Shown piece after piece: positions 58,639-64,000 of a stretch of 64,000 nucleotides of DNA. The notes under the pieces were generated by a model. That model saw only the letters and a list, made by a program, of their open reading frames with translations. It did no database searches and was not told the DNA's origin. Position numbers and translations under genes: made by a program. The DNA comes from JABWBD01 sp040768665. Lineage in GTDB: Bacteria; Planctomycetota; Planctomycetia; Pirellulales; Thermoguttaceae. The stretch is from assembly GCA_040768665.1 (NCBI GenBank), contig JAXGMN010000025.1, positions 124,001 through 188,000 of the forward strand. The letters are read 5' to 3'. Each line of letters starts with the position of its first letter. Position 1 is the first letter of the stretch.

Positions 58639-59607
58639 TTATTCTCGCAAGGCTTCATGGACCATTCGCCATCGGAATCCGTTCACATTGGTGGATTCAA
58701 TGAACCGGATCGCGGAGATCTGAGGCGCTGCGGCAGATTTAACCAGGAACGTCGCAATCGTCTGGGCGTAGGCTAAATCCTTCGGCAGACACTCCTGCTC
58801 CGATTCAAGAATTATCGCAACTCCAACGGAGGGACGGTCTTTCTCGAAGTTGCCGAACAACGTGGGGTAGCATCGGGCCAGCCGCTCAAACTGATTTGGG
58901 GTGGCGATATGCGCGGCGTACATGAGTGACTGGATCAGGGCGAATGTCGGGCCGACGTCCTCCGTATTGGCTTTGATCTCGCCTACTGTTGGGATATCGG
59001 TTTTGGGCGTTACGGAAAGCAACATGTCCATACCGCCGCTGCCTGCAGTTGTCGCAGGCACTCCCCTTTCCGTACACGAGCGAGTCGTCCTGAAGGGGAA
59101 CACCTCATAGTCGACGAACTTCATCGTCAATGAATTGATCTTGATTTTCTCAGTAGCGTACATGAATTGCACAAGTTGCCTCGCATACCTGCTCTCCTGT
59201 CGATCCTCGGAGACCTCCCGATCCGGCCGATCAGGGCAGAAGTCTTCCGCGACATTTCTGTAAGACTTGGCGTGCTCCACACTTCTCCGAAAGAGCTCTG
59301 CAAGGAATATCGCATCCGTCGCACCGTGCCTTCGAGTGAGGCGACTTTGGGTAGCTTCAAAACGAGCGTCCTTGCTGCCTCGAAGTTCTCTAAGCTCGCG
59401 ATACAGCATTTCCAATGGCGTGATCGGCAGTATCAGCTCGGTAAGGTTGCGTTCCTCGTTGGCCACGCATTCCGTCCGCTCTACCTGCTCCGTAGGAACA
59501 AGTGTCCTAACACCATCCAACTCGATTGTTGAGTTCCTTGCACCCATTCGGATGATCCTGCAAGGGATCGTGCTCTCTCCGTCGAAGTAGAACCCGGGAT
59601 AAGCCAT
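58639..59607 (-). CDS. putative PD-(D/E)XK nuclease-like protein, family unknown
   Basis: The 322-residue product starts at ATG 59607 with GGAGAATG upstream. The first ~70 residues form a beta-rich part (RIIRMGARNSTIELDGVRTLVPTEQV). A later segment, GGMDMLLSVTPKTDIPTVGEIKANTEDVGPTFALIQSLMYAAHI, has the D...E-x-K plus downstream helix of PD-(D/E)XK nucleases (Asp near 199, Glu-x-Lys near 213-215). No partner is evident; the next gene upstream is a metallo-beta-lactamase. The nuclease call rests on that one motif. Confidence 0.5.
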   Translation of the reverse strand: MAYPGFYFDGESTIPCRIIRMGARNSTIELDGVRTLVPTEQVERTECVANEERNLTELILPITPLEMLYRELRELRGSKDARFEATQSRLTRRHGATDAIFLAELFRRSVEHAKSYRNVAEDFCPDRPDREVSEDRQESRYARQLVQFMYATEKIKINSLTMKFVDYEVFPFRTTRSCTERGVPATTAGSGGMDMLLSVTPKTDIPTVGEIKANTEDVGPTFALIQSLMYAAHIATPNQFERLARCYPTLFGNFEKDRPSVGVAIILESEQECLPKDLAYAQTIATFLVKSAAAPQISAIRFIESTNVNGFRWRMVHEALRE

Positions 59608-59736
59608 TTCACATTCTCCGTTCTGCTATAATGCACCATTTGTGGCCATGATAGCCCTGGCGCGCTCCTGGTTCAACCTGCCCGTGAAAATCATGCTCGG
59701 CCCTCCGTTCTTCGATTCCAATACAGTAAGCCCTCC

Positions 59737-61044
59737 TTACGACAGAGTGAAGTCTTCTCGATCCCTCAACTCCACGACCGCCTGGTGGACTGTCCGGAAA
59801 AGTTCCGGACGCGAAGTGTGAACCGGGACCAGATACTTCGGATTGACACGTTGGACAAACCCGGCCAGGTCATCAGGAAAGATATGCCCGCTCGTATGGA
59901 CCTGTAGGAAAGTTCCGCTGGCGGCGTCGACGCTCTCCTGGATTGCCCTCCACTCCGGTTGATCGAGATAGCCTGCCCAGCGGGAGTAAATGCAGCATAC
60001 CTTCCCGGGCAGCTTGCCGCCAAAATCATCTCGGAGCATCGAAGGTCTGAACAGCATCAGGTATCGCGATTGGTCCTCAAAGAGCTCCGTCAGTTCGATC
60101 TGATTCGAAAAAAACCGCTCGTAGATTTTCCCCAATCGCCGCCTGTGATAGTCGTCGCGGAGATTCAAGGGATAGTAGACCCGGATTTGGTTCAATTCGG
60201 TTGGCTCAGGAACGTGAACGCCGCTTCGTGCCACTATGTCGAGAATGAACGCACTGTAGGCATCCACAACGAAGATGCGGCCAGTCTTCTGAGTGGCCCG
60301 GATGAAGCCGACGAATCGGTCCAGGTGCTGCGGCGAGAACGATGCGAGCACGAGTCCCGGAGCCTCACGGATGTAGCCGACTATGTCTGCCTCGAGTTCC
60401 GTTTCCGTCGGGCCGGTCGTTCTGTCGCCTCCGAGGTGCGTTCCCTCCATCAAGAGCAAGTCGACAGACTTCTCCGACAACGCCTTGAACAGGATTTCTG
60501 CCATTCCGGGCTTTCGCCCGTGCAGTCGCAGATCGCCGGAGTAGAGGATTACCTTCCCTTCGGCCTCGATCAGCAGGGCCGCCGCTCCGTACACGGAGTG
60601 GTCGACGGAGTAGGCGGTCACGCGAAATGGACCGACCGTCGCAGCCTTTCCGGGAATGAGTTCCCGGTGACGCTCTTGAGGCAATTCGACTTGGTTCGCG
60701 AAGAGGCGGCCGGCCAGCATCATTTGGCTGGTTGCCTTTGTGGCGTACACCGGGATCTCGGAAAGTGTGTAGCCGAGAAGCCCCGTGTGGTCCAGGTGCG
60801 AGTGGGAGAGAAGGATCGCTTCTGGGCTCGGATCACTGTCGAAGAGGCCCGGAACGTTCGGTAGAATTTCCGACTGGAGAAGTTCCTCCCGACTCTTGCC
60901 CCTCAAAACACGGCTGTCGAAGGAATTGCCCTCGTCATCCATCAGTGGCATGCCCACGTCGAGAATGATCCGGGAGGCCCCGCTCTCGACCTCGATGCAG
61001 TTGCCGCCTATCTGATGAGTTCCTCGATGGATCGTGAGTCGCAT
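59737..61044 (-). CDS. beta-CASP-like metallo-beta-lactamase-fold hydrolase
   Basis: The 435-residue product begins IHRGTHQIGGNCIEVESGASRIILDVG and has the zinc motif LLSHSHLDHTG (HxHxDH). Further His/Asp are in AYSVDHSVYGAA and LYSGDLRLHGRKP, and a C-terminal HTSGH with VPVHTSRPELF completes the fold. The layout resembles RNase J/exonuclease-type enzymes, so it may process RNA or DNA. ATG 61044 follows GAGAACGA and the gene starts 22 bases after the upstream small membrane protein, so they are probably co-transcribed. Confidence 0.78.
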   Translation of the reverse strand: MRLTIHRGTHQIGGNCIEVESGASRIILDVGMPLMDDEGNSFDSRVLRGKSREELLQSEILPNVPGLFDSDPSPEAILLSHSHLDHTGLLGYTLSEIPVYATKATSQMMLAGRLFANQVELPQERHRELIPGKAATVGPFRVTAYSVDHSVYGAAALLIEAEGKVILYSGDLRLHGRKPGMAEILFKALSEKSVDLLLMEGTHLGGDRTTGPTETELEADIVGYIREAPGLVLASFSPQHLDRFVGFIRATQKTGRIFVVDAYSAFILDIVARSGVHVPEPTELNQIRVYYPLNLRDDYHRRRLGKIYERFFSNQIELTELFEDQSRYLMLFRPSMLRDDFGGKLPGKVCCIYSRWAGYLDQPEWRAIQESVDAASGTFLQVHTSGHIFPDDLAGFVQRVNPKYLVPVHTSRPELFRTVHQAVVELRDREDFTLS

Positions 61045-61065
61045 ATTCGTTCTCGTGCTTCGCGT

Positions 61066-61482
61066 TCAGTGGGCCAGCAGCAGACAGAGTACCCCGATGG
61101 CTCCAAAAAGGAAAGTGGTGATCAGGCAAGCGATGGCCAGCGTTCTTGCGTTGGTTCGTCGCCCGAGCCGCTGTCCGCATATCCGATGATGCGGCTCTGC
61201 CGAATTTTGTCTCGCTTCGCTAAACCGGATCGTTCTATGCACTTCCGGGTCGTCCGGGACGGCCTCCAGGAAAATGACGTGCTCGTCGGCATAATAGTTG
61301 TCGACGAAAGGCGAATCGACCGGTGGGCCGGCAATCGATTCTCTCGTTTCAGGGGGCATCGCCACCCGGAGGCCGGTCTGCACGAGCACGGTGCCGGCGT
61401 CGATTTGGACCGCGACGGCCGCCCCTTGAATCTGCCCTCCCGGGGTCTCCAACGAAACCGTAAGCTTCACCGGCCTGGTCAT
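61066..61482 (-). CDS. small protein with C-terminal membrane anchor
   Basis: The 138-residue product has a soluble acidic domain (LTVSLETPGGQIQGAAVAVQ, YYADEHVIFLEAVPDDPEVH) and a single C-terminal hydrophobic helix (TLAIACLITTFLFGAIGVLCLLL), a tail-anchored layout. ATG 61482 has GGGAGAAAGACG upstream and lies inside the end of the phosphatase fragment frame. I do not recognise the family. It is next to the metallo-beta-lactamase gene in the same direction. Confidence 0.6.
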   Translation of the reverse strand: MTRPVKLTVSLETPGGQIQGAAVAVQIDAGTVLVQTGLRVAMPPETRESIAGPPVDSPFVDNYYADEHVIFLEAVPDDPEVHRTIRFSEARQNSAEPHHRICGQRLGRRTNARTLAIACLITTFLFGAIGVLCLLLAH

Positions 61483-61484
61483 AA

Positions 61485-61925
61485 CGTCTTTCTCCCGCCT
61501 GGTTTGCCTGCCAAATCTGGCCCGAGTTCACTTCGAGAGCAGTCAGCCACCCGCCCGCGTGGCAGAACGTGTCGATGCACTTCAAAAACCCGAGGTCGAG
61601 AATTCTCCCATCCGGCTGCGGACTGTGCCCACAGACAATGGTCTTTCCGGAGTAGTGCCTGGCCGCGTCCGACGGGTGAAGTGGCCGCCACAGGAGGTCC
61701 AAGCTCGACTGCTGGTCCATCGGGAAGTTCGGAACCACCCCGGCATGGACGAAGATGTGGGTATCCGTCTCGTAGTAGGGCCGGCAGTTTCGGATGAAAT
61801 TCAGATGAGCCCACGGGACCTCCCTGCAATCTCGGAGGCTGTACGACTCGAGCATTTCGCTTCCGCCGAATCCGTTCCAGTACCGGAAGTCGGATTGGCC
61901 CTCACGAGCTGCCAGGAACTCTTCC
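61485..61925 (-). pseudogene. C-terminal fragment of a calcineurin-like Ser/Thr phosphatase
   Basis: The frame reads FLAAREGQSDFRYWNGFGG, then PYYETDTHIFVHAGVVPNFPMDQQ, GKTIVCGHSPQPDGRIL and GGWLTALEVNSGQIWQANQ. These are the second half of bacterial Ser/Thr phosphatases (HAGV and GHSP metal-site motifs). The first half, with the GDIHG and GNHE motifs, is absent. The frame is joined without a stop to an agmatine deiminase remnant, so a deletion has fused the two near 61925. The frame runs on to 61349 inside the next gene. Confidence 0.75.
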
Positions 61926-62640
61926 CGAAGGCCGTATGCCGGGACTACTATGAGGTCGCCAACTCGGAGAAAGTTCACGTAATTCCCGGTGGCCGGGGGA
62001 ATTTCCACGCCGGAAGCTCGTTCCGGGTGATATGGTAACCTGTGGATGCGAAGACCGTGCCGGGTCAAAGCTGCTTCGAGGCGGCGGCCATAGGCCGGAT
62101 CCACTTTGGAGTAGTCGTTGGCCACAACCTGTTCATCGTCCAGGAAACGCACCACGCCGTCGCTGTGGCCGATGGGGTCAAAAGGTTACCGGGGAATTGC
62201 GACGCAGGTTGGATTCCGAAGAACTCGAAGAAAGTCGAATTTCGTCTCCGCCCGACTCCGGTCTGAATTCTCCCGGAAAATCTTCTCCGTGAAAATCACT
62301 TTCGTCCCGGCTGCCACAACATTGCCGCCATCCACGACCAAGTCGGATTTCTTAATCGTCCCCAGGCAGACCAACTGCTTGCAGATCACGTCGCGGGTGA
62401 TCCGATCCTCAAATCCTTTCAAGTAGTCCGGTCGATACTGAAACTTCACGAACCGCCGTTTGGAAACCTGGATCGGAGGGTAGTCGCGAATCCACACATC
62501 GGCGGTGTCGTCCAGAAACCGCAGTGGATGAGGTGTTCCTGGAGTATGGCTGCCAGGCGGTCGCAGAGGTCCGGATAAGGGTCGGCCAGCAATCGCGAGA
62601 GGTACACCAGGTTCGTTTCCCAGACGGGTTTTTCTCGAAC
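61926..62640 (-). pseudogene. agmatine deiminase family remnant
   Basis: Pieces in different frames match the peptidylarginine/agmatine deiminase family. They are ETNLVYLSRLLADPYPDLCDRL, then (after a frameshift near 62510) FLDDTADVWIRDYPPIQVSKRRFVKFQYRPDYLKG and KSDLVVDGGNVVAAGTK. After an in-frame stop near 62186 come GHSDGVVRFLDDEQVVANDYSKVDP and GNYVNFLRVGDLIVVPAYG. At least one frameshift and a stop disable it, and the end is lost to the fusion with the phosphatase fragment. The catalytic Cys near the C-terminus is missing. Confidence 0.8.
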
Positions 62641-62915
62641 GTTGCTAAGTCGGCTTGTTCAAAAATCCAGCTATATGGGTGCGTCATTGAGAACGCCATC
62701 AGAATGAGCGTGTTGGGCGCCTACGCGGAGTGGTGAAGAGCGGCGTGGGCCAGCGAACCACACGTTTCGAGACCTGTGCAACACGTACCTCACAACGACT
62801 AGCTCCCTCTTTCACCCGAAACCTCACTTGCTAAACAACTTGCGCCATTCTCCTTTCCGTGCAACACCCCGATGGTGCGTTGCGTGGAACCGTGGCAACC
62901 GGTCTTATGCATTAA

Positions 62916-63014
62916 GAGCCTATCCCAAAACCTTGAGGAGAGGGGGACAGGCACATTTTGCTCCGAAGACTCCGCAAAATGAGCCAGTCCCCGGCGGTTT
63001 TGGGATAGGCTCTA
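62916..63014. repeat. palindromic mobile repeat R4
   Basis: A perfect 18-bp inverted repeat (AGAGCCTATCCCAAAACC at 62916-62933, complement at 62997-63014) encloses GGGGGACAGGCAC and GAGCCAGTCCCC, with an inner TTTTGC/GCAAAA stem. Its outer arms match R3 at 43969. The rest of the gap between the agmatine deiminase remnant and the next gene (62640-63156) holds no recognised gene. Confidence 0.7.
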
Positions 63015-63156
63015 AGCCAATTGCCGGTTCCGGCGCCCTTGCCGCGGGGCTTCGGCTGGGGGTATTCTGTGCGGAGACAACCCGTCCGCTCCGCCATGCA
63101 GCATTTCGCCCCCCGGCGGCGACGGACGCTTGCAGACGAGACGAGGCGCCCAATCC

Positions 63157-64000
63157 ATGGATTCGACAACCCCATCCCCGGCCGGATCGCAACGGCTGAT
63201 GTCCCTCGATGCCCTCCGTGGCGCCGACATGTTCCTGCTGGTCGGCCTGGCGGGCGTCTTTCACGCGCTGGCCAAGTTCTCCGACAACGCCGTGTTCCAG
63301 TTCTTGAGCCGGCAGTGCCGCCATCCCGAATGGCACGGCTTCACGCTGTACGATCTCATCTTCCCGCTGTTCATCTTCATCGTCGGCGTGGCCATACCAC
63401 TGTCCTTTGAAAAGCGGCGCCAGCGAGGCGAAACGCACTGGCAACTCTACCGGCACATCGCGGTTCGAACCATCGCCCTGGCGCTGTTGGGCCTGGTCTT
63501 CTGGGGCACGCCCGGCGGAGCCCATCCGACCTGGGGATATTACAGTGTGCTCTACCGGATCGGCATCAGTTTCTTCTTCGCCGCACTGATCGTGATGCAC
63601 ACGCGGCCGACCGGCCAAGCCATCTCGGCCTTCGGCCTGGTGATCGGCTATTGGCTGGCGACGCGATACCTGCCTGTGCCGGGCTACGGCGCCGGCGACT
63701 TCACCGAGGCCGGCTGCCTACAAACGTATCTCTCCCAGCACGTGGCCGCCGCCTTGTCGCCCAAATTCCAGCATCTCTTCAGCATCACGCTGATCCCCTC
63801 CGTCGCCACCGCCCTGTTTGGTGCGCTCGCCGGCCACTGGCTCCGCTCCTCGCGGCTTCCCGGAGCCAAGACCGCCGGCCTGCTGCTGGCCGGAGCGGCC
63901 TTTCTCGCTGCCGCGCTGCTCGCCCAGGAGTCCGTGCCCATCAATAAGAAGATGTGGTCCGCCTCGTTCACACTGCTGACCGTCGGCCTCAGCCTCTTGC
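63157..64000 (+). CDS. DUF5009/heparan-alpha-glucosaminide N-acetyltransferase-like membrane protein (5' part)
   Basis: From ATG 63157 the frame is open to the end of the window (281 codons seen). It begins RLMSLDALRGADMFLLVGLAGVF, the family's signature start, and has ILFP-type membrane helices (LYDLIFPLFIFIVGVAIPLSF; VRTIALALLGLVFWGTP; YYSVLYRIGISFFFAALIVM and others). Relatives move acetyl or other acyl groups across the membrane onto sugars. The start lacks a strong ribosome site (GAGGCG at -13). The 3' end is outside the window. Confidence 0.8.
   Translation, partial: MDSTTPSPAGSQRLMSLDALRGADMFLLVGLAGVFHALAKFSDNAVFQFLSRQCRHPEWHGFTLYDLIFPLFIFIVGVAIPLSFEKRRQRGETHWQLYRHIAVRTIALALLGLVFWGTPGGAHPTWGYYSVLYRIGISFFFAALIVMHTRPTGQAISAFGLVIGYWLATRYLPVPGYGAGDFTEAGCLQTYLSQHVAAALSPKFQHLFSITLIPSVATALFGALAGHWLRSSRLPGAKTAGLLLAGAAFLAAALLAQESVPINKKMWSASFTLLTVGLSLL

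Overview
The window reads as chromosomal DNA of a GC-rich planctomycete (Planctomycetota, probably Pirellulales or a relative). The evidence is a DUF1559 pseudopilin domain, the planctomycete extracellular N-terminal motif (LELLEDRTLLS) on a 4,929-residue surface protein, two ECF sigma factor/giant Ser-Thr kinase pairs with TPR or WD40 tails, Tat-exported Gfo/Idh/MocA, sugar-isomerase-like and HEAT proteins, a DUF1573 protein and a Uma2 nuclease. There is no rRNA, tRNA or CRISPR array that I can support.

Layout. 1-720: no confident gene. 700-23050, all on the minus strand: a cluster of exported or surface proteins. It holds a MauD-like thioredoxin fused to a DUF1559 pseudopilin, a small Tat Cys-rich protein, a shrunken TolB-like remnant, a frameshifted membrane protein with a C39-peptidase-like domain, the giant beta-propeller/beta-helix/metzincin protein, an EF-hand protein and a TolB-like propeller. 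Six transcription units here each begin with a copy of the same ~110-nt element, which folds into two hairpins inside an A-rich/U-rich closing stem. I do not recognise it, and it is the best candidate in the window for an undescribed cis-regulatory RNA. 23067-32376: two sigma/kinase signalling modules. 32776-38370: a Tat sugar-isomerase-like protein, a small antitoxin-like gene carrying an in-frame palindromic insertion, a Uma2 nuclease, a membrane protein and an ATP-grasp enzyme. 37498-40614: a tightly overlapped four-gene operon (ferredoxin, unknown Cys protein, methyltransferase, esterase). 40942-44866: a small zinc-ribbon protein, a hydrolase, a DUF1573 protein and an unknown acidic protein. 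45370-46902: a DDE transposase. 47226-49941: a stand-alone Lrp/AsnC effector domain followed by trpD-trpC-trpF. 50070-54162: a Tat oxidoreductase and a HEAT-repeat protein. 54330-58156: an accessory island with a xisI remnant, an intact xisH-xisI pair, a CcbP-like gene, an IS701-family element with clean TTAG target duplications, and a DUF4926/DUF6883 pair. 58639-62640: a nuclease-like protein, a beta-CASP metallo-beta-lactamase, a small C-tail-anchored protein and a decayed agmatine-deiminase/phosphatase chimera. 63157 to the end: the start of a DUF5009-type membrane acyltransferase.

Two mobile-repeat systems run through the right two thirds. One is a family of palindromic elements carrying GGGGACAGG/CCAGTCCCC cores, with variable outer arms and, in two cases, 9-10 bp flanking direct repeats. 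The other is a 69-bp repeat present in two inverted copies. All coordinates, motifs and pairings were read by eye. Family names come from recalled family features, not from database searches.
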